Below, one piece after another: positions 26,893-38,279 of a stretch of 64,000 bases of DNA (positions are counted from its first letter, which is position 1; every line of letters begins with the position of its first letter). The stretch spans positions 216,755 to 280,754 of the forward strand of contig CANMXP010000004.1 of NCBI GenBank assembly GCA_947501845.1, read 5' to 3'. Below the pieces are notes generated by a model that had not been told where the DNA came from, ran no database searches, and saw nothing but the letters and a program-made list of their open reading frames with translations. A program made the translations under genes and the position numbers. The DNA is from an uncultured Flavobacteriaceae bacterium. Lineage in GTDB: Bacteria; Bacteroidota; Bacteroidia; Flavobacteriales; Flavobacteriaceae.

Positions 26893-27543
26893 TTATATTT
26901 TTTGATTAGGATGCCAAACCTGTTCTTGTTCAGAAGGACTGTTTAAAAGTTTGTTGAATTGACGAATTTTATTAAAATCTTTAGTAATGTCCCCTGAAAC
27001 CGCAATACCATGTATTCCAGTTTTTAAAATACTTGGAATATCCTCTATAATAATACCACCAATAGCAATAATTGGAGTTTCTGTTTGTAATGCTTCAAGA
27101 ATGGTCAGGTAGCCGTTTATGCCTAAAATAGGACTTAAATTATCTTTGGTTGTGGTAAAGCGAAAAGGTCCCAAACCTATATAATTCACTTTTTTTCCAA
27201 TGAGCGCTTCACAGTCTTCGAGTGTGTTAGCAGTACCTCCAATAACTTGCCAAGTTTCTAAATGTTTTCTTGCAATTGTTGGGCACACATCAATTTTTCC
27301 CAAATGGACCCCATCTGCCTTTATTTTCTTTGCAATTTTATAATAGTCATTAATAATTAAACGTGTTTGAAAATGCCCAGTAATTTCTCTAGCTTCTTCA
27401 GCAGTTTTTAAAATCTTTTTTTCGGATAGGTTCTTTAAGCGCAATTGTACTAGCTCTGCGCCACAAGTACATGCTTTTTGAATGTTTTCAAGGTGTTCTT
27501 TTGTAGTATTTCCTTGTGATATATAATGGAGTTTAGAGATCAT
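26893..27543 (-). CDS. thiE: Thiamine phosphate synthase ThiE
   Basis: A 216-residue TIM-barrel enzyme that couples HMP pyrophosphate with thiazole phosphate. I use the ATG at 27543 ([11 protein letters not shown]), because a longer frame starting at 27582 would overlap thiD. Conserved features are [26 protein letters not shown] and [11 protein letters not shown]. This copy keeps the canonical residues, unlike the other ThiE/TenI-like gene in the operon, so it is the likely functional synthase. Confidence 0.92.
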   Translation of the reverse strand: MISKLHYISQGNTTKEHLENIQKACTCGAELVQLRLKNLSEKKILKTAEEAREITGHFQTRLIINDYYKIAKKIKADGVHLGKIDVCPTIARKHLETWQVIGGTANTLEDCEALIGKKVNYIGLGPFRFTTTKDNLSPILGINGYLTILEALQTETPIIAIGGIIIEDIPSILKTGIHGIAVSGDITKDFNKIRQFNKLLNSPSEQEQVWHPNQKI

Positions 27544-27550
27544 ATTTTTG

Positions 27551-28345
27551 TTATTGACTGTTTGGGTTTGTAACTTGGGCATGTTGAATAGTGTTGTAGC
27601 TGTGCTTTCCTAACAAGCCATGATTTGAATTTAAAAACAGTTCTGTATAATGCTTTGCATTTTTGGCAGCGTCTTCTAATTCGGTTTTCAAAACAAGATG
27701 ACTTGCCAGAGAAGCAGACAATACACAACCGCTTCCATGCTTTTCGTAAACTTTATCCGTGTTAGGAGGTATGTTTATCATAACAATTCCACTGTGGTAT
27801 AGGGCATCCCAACCTTTTTTATAGGTACGGTGTCCGCCTTTTAAATAGATATTAGTGAATTTAGAAATATGTTCAATCGTGTTTTCAATAGTTAAATTGG
27901 GGTATAAACTTTGAATTTCGTCATAGTTAGGCGTTATGATGAAACACTGTTTCCATAGGTTGTCTAACAAACTTTGGTTTTCGGTTTCGTGAAAATCAAA
28001 ACCAGCACTGGCTTTAATAATGGGATCTAAAACAATTTTTACATCAGAATTTAATAGATGCAATTTCTTTAATATATGATCTAATACTTTCCAAGATTCC
28101 ACAATGCCAATTTTCACAATATTAATATCAAAGCGTTCAAAAAGGATTTCAATTTGAGCAATAATCACATCGACTTTTGTCCAAACACATTGCTTAAAAT
28201 CAATGTCATTTTGTATGGTAACTGCCGTACAAACAGACAAACCATATAATCCATGCGCTTCAAAGGTCTTGATGTCTGATGTTAATCCTGCACCGTTCGA
28301 AGGATCGTGACCAGCTATGGTTAATATGTACTTATTGTCGCTCAT
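27551..28345 (-). CDS. thiD: Hydroxymethylpyrimidine/phosphomethylpyrimidine kinase ThiD
   Basis: A 264-residue ribokinase-fold enzyme that phosphorylates HMP and HMP-P. Motifs are AGHDPSNGAGL near the N-terminus, PNYDEIQSL and the anion-hole region HGSGCVLSASLASHL, whose usual Thr is Val here (GSGCVLS). It abuts the upstream TenI/ThiE-like gene with no gap. Length and motifs are normal for ThiD. Confidence 0.94.
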   Translation of the reverse strand: MSDNKYILTIAGHDPSNGAGLTSDIKTFEAHGLYGLSVCTAVTIQNDIDFKQCVWTKVDVIIAQIEILFERFDINIVKIGIVESWKVLDHILKKLHLLNSDVKIVLDPIIKASAGFDFHETENQSLLDNLWKQCFIITPNYDEIQSLYPNLTIENTIEHISKFTNIYLKGGHRTYKKGWDALYHSGIVMINIPPNTDKVYEKHGSGCVLSASLASHLVLKTELEDAAKNAKHYTELFLNSNHGLLGKHSYNTIQHAQVTNPNSQ

Positions 28346-28936
28346 TTATTGTTCAAAATAACTTTTCATTTTCATGAAAGCTTCTACGGGTTTGCTATTA
28401 TTCCATATGCCCCCTAAAACACCAACACCTTTAAAGCCTAGTTTGGCAAATTCAGAGAGGTTATTTGTGGTAACACCACCCATTCCAACGATGTATTTAT
28501 CTATATCATTGACATCAAAACCCTTTCCCTCATAGCCTTCTTTTGAAATTGAGGAAAAAACAGGGCTTAGCAAATGATAGTCAAATTCAAATTCACAATT
28601 ACCTAAATCATCAGGTTCATGAAATGAGCTGCTAATTGTTTTGCCAAACATATTTAACCCTTTAAAATACTGCCCTGGATTATCTATGTTGTCCCTTCTT
28701 TTTTGTTCTTGAAAATGAATGCCTTTTAAATCGTATTCATTGATTAACTCATGAAAATAGTGAACCACAATTCGGCTGTGGTATTTAACATTAATTTTAT
28801 TTATATAGTCACAATGTTCCTGATAGTTTTTTTTAGGTTTTCTTAAATGATAGTATTCTAAACCAGCTTCGAAAAGCTGATTTAGAATTATAAACTCATT
28901 GTGAATATCTTCCTCAGGAGCAATTAATACGATCAT
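28346..28936 (-). CDS. TenI/ThiE-like protein of the thiamine operon
   Basis: A 196-residue TIM-barrel protein of the thiamine phosphate synthase/TenI superfamily. Seen are YYHLRKP (in place of QLRxK), GIHFQEQ (in place of GVHLGQ), DYHLLSPVFSSISKEGYEG and GGVTTNN. The INDxxxxA motif of true ThiE is replaced by VHYFHELIN, so the Mg-binding Asp is absent. TenI-type proteins aromatise the thiazole tautomer rather than synthesise thiamine phosphate, and that is my preferred role. It lies 3 bp after thiC. Confidence 0.75.
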   Translation of the reverse strand: MIVLIAPEEDIHNEFIILNQLFEAGLEYYHLRKPKKNYQEHCDYINKINVKYHSRIVVHYFHELINEYDLKGIHFQEQKRRDNIDNPGQYFKGLNMFGKTISSSFHEPDDLGNCEFEFDYHLLSPVFSSISKEGYEGKGFDVNDIDKYIVGMGGVTTNNLSEFAKLGFKGVGVLGGIWNNSKPVEAFMKMKSYFEQ

Positions 28937-28939
28937 GGC

Positions 28940-30829
<1,890 letters not shown>

Positions 30830-31033
30830 TTAACCACCCTGTGTTGCTTGAATAATTAAAACTTGATCGTTTGAATTGAAGTTATGGGAATCCCAGAATT
30901 CTTTTGCTATAATATTGTTGTTGATAGCAAAAGCGATACCCGCAGTTGGAGACTTGATTTTAGTAAGTAGTTTAGAAATTGTGATGGTTTCTTCAACTTC
31001 TAATTCGGTCTCATTCACCAATATTTTAATCAT
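30830..31033 (-). CDS. thiS: Sulfur carrier protein ThiS
   Basis: A 67-residue ubiquitin-fold carrier ending in the required Gly-Gly (ATQGG), which is adenylated and thiocarboxylated to donate sulfur to the thiazole ring. It is the first gene of the operon. No thiF adenylyltransferase gene occurs in the operon or window, so activation must depend on a ThiF/MoeB encoded elsewhere. Confidence 0.94.
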   Translation of the reverse strand: MIKILVNETELEVEETITISKLLTKIKSPTAGIAFAINNNIIAKEFWDSHNFNSNDQVLIIQATQGG

Positions 31034-31162
31034 AAATAATACATTTTAATGATTTTTATAACTAAAAGGGTTGAGACAGAATACTTTGAAATGAAAGTAC
31101 AGCCATTATAAATAATGTGTACTTAAATAAGAAGCATGTAAATGCATAAGATGCATTTTTAA

Positions 31163-31240
31163 CTTTTTCCTTCGTTGGTACTAACCATATCAGGTTCAAA
31201 GGGACTCTCTCAGTTCCAAATAGGAACACCCCTAAAGTTT
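31163..31240 (-). ncRNA. TPP riboswitch (THI element)
   Basis: On the minus strand the thi-box landmarks appear in order: AGGGGTG (31227-31235 region), CTGAGA (complement of 31208-31213), CCCTTTGAACCTGAT (ending at 31189) and GGTTAGTACCAACGAAGG closing P1 (to 31168). It sits 130 nt before thiS and would switch the whole thiamine operon off when thiamine diphosphate is bound. Confidence 0.95.
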
Positions 31241-31247
31241 TACGATA

Positions 31248-31255
31248 CAAACTTA
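31248..31255 (-). promoter_or_regulatory. Candidate -7 element of the thiamine operon promoter
   Basis: The minus strand reads TAAGTTTG, a match to TAnnTTTG, 8 bases upstream of the riboswitch 5' end. No clear TTTG is seen 19-20 bp further upstream. The remaining sequence from 31256 to 31521 holds nothing else I can support. Confidence 0.45.
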
Positions 31256-31521
31256 ATTTAAAAATCTGAATTTTGACTACATTTTTTTTACAAACATGAT
31301 AGTGCTTTTGAAAATCAGTAGATTAATTGGTTATGGGGGATTTAACGTAAAATACACTATCAAAATAGACTCTTTTTAGATAATAAATGGTTAATGTGCT
31401 TATATTCAGGTGTTTATTTCTATATGTCTTGAAGGAAAACACCACAGTGTTTAGTTTTAATCCAGTTGCTTTATTGGGGGCTTTTACAAATACTGCGATA
31501 TTTGTTTGTAAATAACTAAGC

Positions 31522-34161
31522 ATGAGAAATTTATATTTACTTTTTCTTATACCCTTCCTTATTCTTCATAGCAGATCTATTGCTCAAGTAAATGTAAATG
31601 TGAATCTCAATGTTAAACATTCAGTAGAAAATTTTTCTGAATTTGATAGGGCGAAATTTATAACAATTCATGCTAATCAAGGGTCAAACGAGTGGGAGGG
31701 AGATAATTTTTCATCAGATTTAAGAGATGACTTTTTAAATGGTTATGATGTCTATTTAGGTAGAGATACAGGAGGTATCACTTGGAACTTAAATCAAGCA
31801 CAACAGGACCCTTCTAGGCCAGGTTATGCAGACCCAACTGATATTGTTTCCAGAGGGACATATTATTCTAGCTTATTTGCATCAAATACAGCTTTGCATC
31901 CATATGAAAACAGGAAAAATTTAGTGATCGCTGGACAACTGCATCCTTTTTGGACTGGTGAAAGCCAACGTGCAACAGGCCAAGGGTGGGAATTGGCTAA
32001 TGCTACTGCTGTTGGGGAGTATATGGGGCATTATATAAACGAATTTCATGGTGGGAATGGTCAAAAAATACCTGCTTATGTTGAGGTTATTAATGAGCCC
32101 GCTTACGAAGCATTAGGAGGGAAACTGGATTATACCAATTCGATTCAAGAAATAGCTGACTTTCATGTGGAAGTAGCCGATGCTATTAGAATACAGGCAC
32201 CAAACTTAAAAATAGGTGGGTATACTGCAGCTTTTCCTGATTTTGAAGTTGGGGATTTTCAAAGATGGCATAACCGATGGAAATTATTTATGGATGTTGC
32301 GGGAGACAAAATGGATTTTTGGTCCATTCATTTATATGATTTCCCTTCCATACGAAATGGGCAGAAAGAATTGCGTTCGGGAAGTAATATAGAAGCTACT
32401 TTTGATATGTTGGAACATTATAGTAAGCTATCATTTGATGTTGTAAAGCCAATAGTCATTTCAGAATATGGTGCGCAAATGCACGATTATGCAAGAGAAA
32501 AATGGAGCCCTTTCAGGGATTGGTTGCACATAAAAGCTTCAAGCTCTCAATTAATGTCATTTTTAGAAAGACCAGAAACTATAGCTTCTGCTATAAATTT
32601 CATTATCGTAAAAGCAGAGTGGGGGTATGATGGTGCGCTAGATATACCATACAACCACCGCTTAATGCGTAAAGAAAATGAACCTTCAAGCTATACTGGT
32701 GAATGGGTATATACTGATATGGTTAAGTTTTATCAATTATGGCAAAATGTTGAAGGAACTAGGGTTGATACGACTTCCGATGACCTTGATATTCAAGTTG
32801 ATGCCTATGTGAAAGACAATAAAGGATATGTTATATTGAATAACTTGAATTTTGAACCGACTACCATTAATCTAAACGTATTTGATGAAGCGAATAGAGA
32901 TGTTAATAGTATTCTGAAAAGACATTTAACACTATCTGGAAATATGCCTGTTTTGAATGAAGAAACATTAACCTCTTTTATACCTTCCGTAGAATTGGGA
33001 GCAGAATCTACCATGATTTTAGAGTATACGTTTAATGATGTTATTCCTATTGATAAAACCTCCGATGAAAAAAAATACTATGCGACATCTTATCTTAAGC
33101 CCATAAATGCTAATCAGGATATCACATTTAATATCAACGATGTTTCAAAAGCAACAACTTATGGAGAAGCCGTGTTACGCATAGGAGTTGGAAGAGAACA
33201 TGGTAAGTCGTTACATCCTACCGTAAAAATTAATAATCAGGATATAACCGTTCCAACCGATTGGAGAGGTTATGATCAAGCAGAAAGAGAGCGTTTTTTC
33301 GGAGTTTTAGAAATTCCAGTATCTTTCGATTTGTTTCAAACAAACAATACCGTTTCGATCCAATTTAATGATGATGGCGGTCATGTTAGTAGTGTTAGTA
33401 TGCAAGTGTTTAGCTTTAGTCATAACATTAGAGAACTCAGCCCATATTTATTTCCTTCCGATAATTATAAAATTAAATCAATTGGAGTAACATGCCCAGA
33501 TAAAAGTAATGGAGAAATAGAAATAGGCACACGAGTTCGACATAATTATACATTGACTGTTTCTGGAAACGGTATTAATGACAGTTTTAACTTTATAAAT
33601 AATTTAAAAATTAAAGATTTAAGTACAGGAACTTATAAACTAGTCATTACAGTAGAAGGTTATCCCGATTATATGGCAGAATTTGATATGGAAATCACAG
33701 AACCTGAAGGTTTAAATGTTTTTTCAAAAGTAGATAAGTATTCTCGCTCTGTAAATTTAAAACTCCATGGAAGTGACGTTTACCACATTGATTTAAATGG
33801 TAAAACGATATCGACTTCTTTTAAGGAAATTAATCTTGAATTAAAAAATGGAGAGAATACGATACATGTATCAACAGATATAAATTGTCAAGGTGTTCAT
33901 CGTGAAAATATTTTTGTTCAGGAAGCTAGATTTATTCATCCTAACCCAGCAAGCCATGAGTTTTTACTAGTAGTGCCTGATAAAATGATTGAAGGAATCG
34001 TTTCAATTTATAATGAAACAGGACATTTAGTATTATCTAATAAAATTTCAAAAGTAAATAGCCTTATTAAAGTTGAAAACCTGGCAAATGGTGTTTACAT
34101 TGTTACTGCACAAAAAGAAAACAACGATTATATGTATTCTAAATTAATTATTAAAAAATAA
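31522..34161 (+). CDS. GH86 family beta-agarase/beta-porphyranase with T9SS sorting domain
   Basis: An 879-residue secreted enzyme. The signal peptide ends near RSIAQ (residue 21). The catalytic TIM barrel (residues ~40-400) carries the GH86 signature NGYDVYLGRDTGGI, the acid/base Glu192 in EVINEPAY and the nucleophile Glu315 in VISEYGAQ. Beta-sandwich domains follow (~400-640), then an SprB-like segment (CPDKSNGEIEIG) and a C-terminal type A sorting domain (HPNPASHEF and GVYIVTAQ) for export by the type IX system. GH86 enzymes cut agarose or porphyran internally; the two cannot be told apart here. It heads the agar/porphyran cluster. Confidence 0.88.
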   Translation: MRNLYLLFLIPFLILHSRSIAQVNVNVNLNVKHSVENFSEFDRAKFITIHANQGSNEWEGDNFSSDLRDDFLNGYDVYLGRDTGGITWNLNQAQQDPSRPGYADPTDIVSRGTYYSSLFASNTALHPYENRKNLVIAGQLHPFWTGESQRATGQGWELANATAVGEYMGHYINEFHGGNGQKIPAYVEVINEPAYEALGGKLDYTNSIQEIADFHVEVADAIRIQAPNLKIGGYTAAFPDFEVGDFQRWHNRWKLFMDVAGDKMDFWSIHLYDFPSIRNGQKELRSGSNIEATFDMLEHYSKLSFDVVKPIVISEYGAQMHDYAREKWSPFRDWLHIKASSSQLMSFLERPETIASAINFIIVKAEWGYDGALDIPYNHRLMRKENEPSSYTGEWVYTDMVKFYQLWQNVEGTRVDTTSDDLDIQVDAYVKDNKGYVILNNLNFEPTTINLNVFDEANRDVNSILKRHLTLSGNMPVLNEETLTSFIPSVELGAESTMILEYTFNDVIPIDKTSDEKKYYATSYLKPINANQDITFNINDVSKATTYGEAVLRIGVGREHGKSLHPTVKINNQDITVPTDWRGYDQAERERFFGVLEIPVSFDLFQTNNTVSIQFNDDGGHVSSVSMQVFSFSHNIRELSPYLFPSDNYKIKSIGVTCPDKSNGEIEIGTRVRHNYTLTVSGNGINDSFNFINNLKIKDLSTGTYKLVITVEGYPDYMAEFDMEITEPEGLNVFSKVDKYSRSVNLKLHGSDVYHIDLNGKTISTSFKEINLELKNGENTIHVSTDINCQGVHRENIFVQEARFIHPNPASHEFLLVVPDKMIEGIVSIYNETGHLVLSNKISKVNSLIKVENLANGVYIVTAQKENNDYMYSKLIIKK

Positions 34162-34538
34162 ATTCTAAAACAGTTTCGTTTTTAGGTAGCTAATTAAATG
34201 AAAATACAATGATTAAAAGGGTTTGGCTCTTTTAATCTTATAATGAGTGAACTAACAATTTCTAGACATTATTATATTAAGATTTTGTAAAGTTTTTGTC
34301 TAGTTTAATTTAAATATGAGACATTAAAATTGATCTATCTTACAGGTTAAAATTATAGAAAATTAAAAACATGTTAGGTAATACAATGTTTTGTTTATTG
34401 CTGCCAAATCAAATTTAAAGTTCAGATTGGTTAATGGTCATGTAGAAAAAATATTAAGTACGAGAAGTGATTCTTTAACCCAAATTGTTAGTGCCTAAAA
34501 ATTGTCAAAATAGAAAACAACAATTAAAAAATAAATAG
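34162..34538 (+). other. Gene-free stretch with a possible decayed coding remnant
   Basis: This 377-bp gap contains the hairpin at 34211-34237. From about 34383 to 34498 the plus strand has an open frame of 38 codons without a start that reads like protein (SNLKFRLVNGHVEKILSTR) and ends in TAA just before the porter gene. It may be the tail of a lost gene. No clear promoter is seen. Confidence 0.3.
34211..34237. terminator. Hairpin after GH86
   Basis: GATTAAAAG and CTTTTAATC form a perfect 9-bp stem with a 9-base loop, 50 bp after the GH86 stop. No U-run follows, so it is a moderate terminator candidate. Confidence 0.45.
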
Positions 34539-36107
34539 ATGTCTGGAAAACAATTATACATAATTAGAATTGCAGCTATCGTTGCATTGGGTGGTTTTTT
34601 ATTAGGGTTTGATGCTTCTGTAATTTCTGGAGTAGTGAAATTTATAGAACCTGAATTTAATCTTACAAAAATACAGTTAGGTTGGGCAGTAAGTTCTATT
34701 ACGCTCACAGCAGCCTTAGGGATGGTTATTGCTGGACCTATGAGTGATAAATATGGTCGATGTAAGTTATTAAAGTATGCCGCCATCTTATTTGCAATAT
34801 CAGCTATTGGCTCGGCACTAGCTAGCACATTTTATTGGTTAATTATTTTTAGAATGATTGGAGGGTTAGCTGTTGGTGCTGCCTTAATCATTGCACCTAT
34901 GTATATAGCAGAGGTAGCACCTCCCGATAAACGTGGTCAGCTGGTGTCGTTTAATCAATTAAACATTGTTATTGGTATATCATTAGCTTTTTTTACTAAC
35001 TATTTAATTCTTCAATTGGGAGATTCTAATTCTTCTTGGGCGCAATCGTTAGGTTTTGGAAAATGGAATTGGAGATGGATGTTAGGCATTGAGGCTATAC
35101 CAGCTATTTTATACTATTTAGGTTTGCATATTGTGCCTAAAAGTCCGAGATGGTTAATGATTCAAAACAGAAAAGAGGAAGCTCTAGAAGTTATGAAAAA
35201 AGTAGTCCCAGAAGGAGCTGCCCAAAGTCAGATTAATGAAGTTGAAAAGAGCATTTTAGAAGATAAAAATAAAGAAAAATCAAAACTGGGAGACCTGTTC
35301 AAAAAGTCAATGAGAAAAGTCATCGTTATAGGGGTGGTGGTAGGTGTTTTTCAACAAATTGTAGGTATAAACTCAGTTTTGTTTTATGCGCCAATGATTT
35401 TTGAACAAACGGGAATGGGCACAGATGCATCATTTGTTCAGGCCATATTAGTAGGTCTTACAAATTTGGTTTTTACAGTTATAGCGATATTAACCATAGA
35501 TAAACTTGGGAGAAGACCATTATTAATTATTGGTATGGCAGGTATAGTCATATGCCTATTCTTGCTTACTTATGGATTTAGCTCTGCCACATATTCGTTG
35601 GATACCGATGCCATAGCGAACCTTCCTGAGACAATCAATAAAGAACAAATTGCTGCTTTACAAGACAAGACTTTTGATAATGATTTAGCCTTTAAATCGG
35701 CTTTGGTAGACACCTTAGGGGAAGCATCAGCAAAGGACAATGAAGCCGCAATTGTAACGGCTGGTGCCAAAATGAATACGCTTTTAATTCTAATCGGAAT
35801 ATTAGGCTTTGTAGGGGCTTATGCAGTATCGATTGGACCCGTTATGTGGGTATTGTTTTCTGAGTTATTTCCAAATAAGATACGCGGTATAGCCATATCA
35901 TTTGTTGGTCTTATAAATTTAGCAGTGGCTTTCTTGGTTCAATTACTTTTCCCATGGGAACTTTCAAAATTAGGTAACCCAACAACTTTCTTAATATATG
36001 CTGTGTTTGCTGTGATTGGATTAGCTTTTATCTGGCTTAAAGTCCCTGAAACCAAAGGAAAATCATTGGAAGAATTAGAAAAATTATTAATTAATAAAAA
36101 CAGATGA
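34539..36107 (+). CDS. MFS sugar porter family transporter (monosaccharide:H+ symporter)
   Basis: A 522-residue inner-membrane transporter with twelve hydrophobic segments. Family marks are GGFLLGFDASVISG, the DKYGRCK and DKLGRRP loops, PKSPRWL and the PETKGKSLEEL C-terminal signature of sugar porters. A polar insertion of about 60 residues (roughly 350-410) separates two later helices and probably lies in the periplasm. In this cluster it likely imports galactose, anhydrogalactose or a neoagaro-oligosaccharide unit. Its stop overlaps the start of the GH50 gene (ATGA), showing translational coupling. Confidence 0.9.
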   Translation: MSGKQLYIIRIAAIVALGGFLLGFDASVISGVVKFIEPEFNLTKIQLGWAVSSITLTAALGMVIAGPMSDKYGRCKLLKYAAILFAISAIGSALASTFYWLIIFRMIGGLAVGAALIIAPMYIAEVAPPDKRGQLVSFNQLNIVIGISLAFFTNYLILQLGDSNSSWAQSLGFGKWNWRWMLGIEAIPAILYYLGLHIVPKSPRWLMIQNRKEEALEVMKKVVPEGAAQSQINEVEKSILEDKNKEKSKLGDLFKKSMRKVIVIGVVVGVFQQIVGINSVLFYAPMIFEQTGMGTDASFVQAILVGLTNLVFTVIAILTIDKLGRRPLLIIGMAGIVICLFLLTYGFSSATYSLDTDAIANLPETINKEQIAALQDKTFDNDLAFKSALVDTLGEASAKDNEAAIVTAGAKMNTLLILIGILGFVGAYAVSIGPVMWVLFSELFPNKIRGIAISFVGLINLAVAFLVQLLFPWELSKLGNPTTFLIYAVFAVIGLAFIWLKVPETKGKSLEELEKLLINKNR

Positions 36108-38254
36108 GAGGTTTAGCTAATAGAAATCTATTAATAAAAACACTGAGATTTTTTAAACTATTTTTAGTTTTAATAATCGTAGTATGGTTTACAGGATGTA
36201 AACAACAAACAAAAAACGAAGAGGCCGTTGTTAAAAAGGATGTACTGGTTTTATTCGATTTTGAAAATTCCGATACATATTTGATTAAAGCACAGGATGC
36301 TACTTTTGAGTTGGTTGAAACAGAAGAAAATAACTATATTAAAGTAAATAACGGTTTCACTACTAAAGAACCAGGAATTAAACTATTTAGCTCTAAAGAA
36401 AAGCCATGGAATTTAAAAGATTTTTACCAAATAAAAGCTGATGTTTCAAATATTGGGGATGAGTTTATTCAAGTAGAATTATTTGTTGGTAATGACCCAG
36501 ATGGACTTATAAGGTGGTATTGTTCTGATTATGTAGATCTTAATCCTGGAGAAAGTAAAACTATTACTATTGATTTGGCTTGGACACCATATGTTTTCGA
36601 ACCACAAATAGAAGTTAATGGATTTCGTGGTATTCCAGGAAAAATAAAAACAGACATAAGTAAAATTGATCAGTTGACATTTGGTTCTCGCTATGCAACA
36701 CAAGAAAATCAATTTACTATTGATAATGTGAGAGCTGTGGGCACTTTAGAAAAAAGAAACCCAGATAATTTCTTTCCTTTTATTGATGAATATGGGCAAT
36801 TCATACATAGCGACTGGAAAAATAAAATGCACTCTGAAGAAGCATTGAAAAAAGCTGCAAAAAATGAGTTAGAATATTTAAATACGAGTAAAGGACCAGA
36901 AAATATAGGGAAATTTGGAGGTTGGACAGCTGGTCCAAAATTGAAAGCGACAGGTTTCTTTAGAACAGAAAAAGTTGATGGAAAATGGTGGATGGTAGAT
37001 CCTGAAGGCTACTTGTTTTGGTCGGCAGGTCTAAATTGTGTGTCTTCAAGTTCTGTGTATACTGGTATTACGCATCGAGAAAATTATTTTAGAAACCTAC
37101 CTGAAAGAGATGGTGAATTTACATCTTTTTATGGTAAAGGTACTTTTGCCACCCATGGATTTTATAAAGACAAGCTACCATATGATACATACAGTTTTTA
37201 CCAAAGTAATTTATATAGGAAATATGGCGATGATTGGTTAAAAACCTTTCAAGATATGACGCATAAGCGAATTAAAGATTGGGGTATGAATACTTTCGGA
37301 TTTGTATCTGATTTTGGTGCTACGAGTCAGGATAAAACACCTTATGTTGGATCAATATGGATTAGAAGAACTCCAAAAATTGAGGGGTCTGAAGGGTTTT
37401 GGGGAAAGTTTCACGATGTATTCGATCCTAATTTTAGAGAAGCAGTGCGAAATTCGGTTGAACTTCAAAAACAAGGAGCAAATAGTCCTTGGTGCATTGG
37501 TTATTTTATTGATAACGAATTATCTTGGGGGTTATTAGGGTCGCTTTCAATAGGAACATTAAAGAGCCCTAAAACACAAGCTGCCAAGGTTGAGTTTGTT
37601 AACGACCTAAAATTAAAATACAATCAAATTGAAGACCTTAATACTGCATGGGGCACAAACCATGAATCATGGGAAGCCTTATTAATTTCTGAAGAAACGC
37701 CTGATTTTGAAAAAGCTAAGACAGATCTCGTTGCTTTTTATGAAAAAATAGCCGACACTTATTTTAAAATTATTAGTGAAGAGTTAAAACGTGTGGCCCC
37801 TAATCAAAATTATTTGGGCTGTCGATTTGCTTGGGCAAATAATGATGTTGTGCTCACAGCTGCTAGTAAGTATTTAGATATTATGAGCTTTAATAAATAT
37901 GAATATAGCGTAGAAAGCCTATCCCTTCCAGAAGGCGTAGACAAACCTGTTATGATAGGTGAGTTTCATTTTGGGGCTCTTGATAGAGGAAGCTTTCATG
38001 TTGGTGTAAAAAAAGCGAAAAATCAAATAGATCGAGGGCAAAAATATCAAGATTATATTCATGGGGCTTTACACAATCCTTATATTGTTGGAGCGCACTG
38101 GTTTCAGTATATAGACGAGCCAAATACAGGACGTTTTGATGGTGAAAATTATAATGTTGGGTTTATAGATATTTGTGATAATCCTTATGAAGAACTCATA
38201 GAAAAAGTAAAAGAAACAACATATGGTATGTACGAATTTCGTAGAAAGCAGTAA
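36104..38254 (+). CDS. GH50 family beta-agarase (lipoprotein)
   Basis: A 716-residue lipoprotein with lipobox ending WFTGC (Cys32). A carbohydrate-binding-like beta domain (residues ~45-215) precedes a (beta/alpha)8 barrel (~270-710). Catalytic glutamates fit Glu472 in YFIDNELSWG (acid/base) and Glu620 in MIGEFHFGAL (nucleophile). GH50 enzymes are mostly exo-beta-agarases releasing neoagarobiose, the substrate of GH117. The 4-bp overlap with the sugar porter and 25 bp to the next GH2 gene indicate one operon. Periplasmic or outer-membrane location is expected. Confidence 0.86.
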   Translation: MRGLANRNLLIKTLRFFKLFLVLIIVVWFTGCKQQTKNEEAVVKKDVLVLFDFENSDTYLIKAQDATFELVETEENNYIKVNNGFTTKEPGIKLFSSKEKPWNLKDFYQIKADVSNIGDEFIQVELFVGNDPDGLIRWYCSDYVDLNPGESKTITIDLAWTPYVFEPQIEVNGFRGIPGKIKTDISKIDQLTFGSRYATQENQFTIDNVRAVGTLEKRNPDNFFPFIDEYGQFIHSDWKNKMHSEEALKKAAKNELEYLNTSKGPENIGKFGGWTAGPKLKATGFFRTEKVDGKWWMVDPEGYLFWSAGLNCVSSSSVYTGITHRENYFRNLPERDGEFTSFYGKGTFATHGFYKDKLPYDTYSFYQSNLYRKYGDDWLKTFQDMTHKRIKDWGMNTFGFVSDFGATSQDKTPYVGSIWIRRTPKIEGSEGFWGKFHDVFDPNFREAVRNSVELQKQGANSPWCIGYFIDNELSWGLLGSLSIGTLKSPKTQAAKVEFVNDLKLKYNQIEDLNTAWGTNHESWEALLISEETPDFEKAKTDLVAFYEKIADTYFKIISEELKRVAPNQNYLGCRFAWANNDVVLTAASKYLDIMSFNKYEYSVESLSLPEGVDKPVMIGEFHFGALDRGSFHVGVKKAKNQIDRGQKYQDYIHGALHNPYIVGAHWFQYIDEPNTGRFDGENYNVGFIDICDNPYEELIEKVKETTYGMYEFRRKQ

Positions 38255-38279
38255 AAATAGCATGCATTATTACTAAAAT

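Noticed and set aside
31062..31250. Small minus-strand ORF of 62 codons before thiS
   Set aside because: It runs through the TPP riboswitch, whose conserved boxes explain the sequence.
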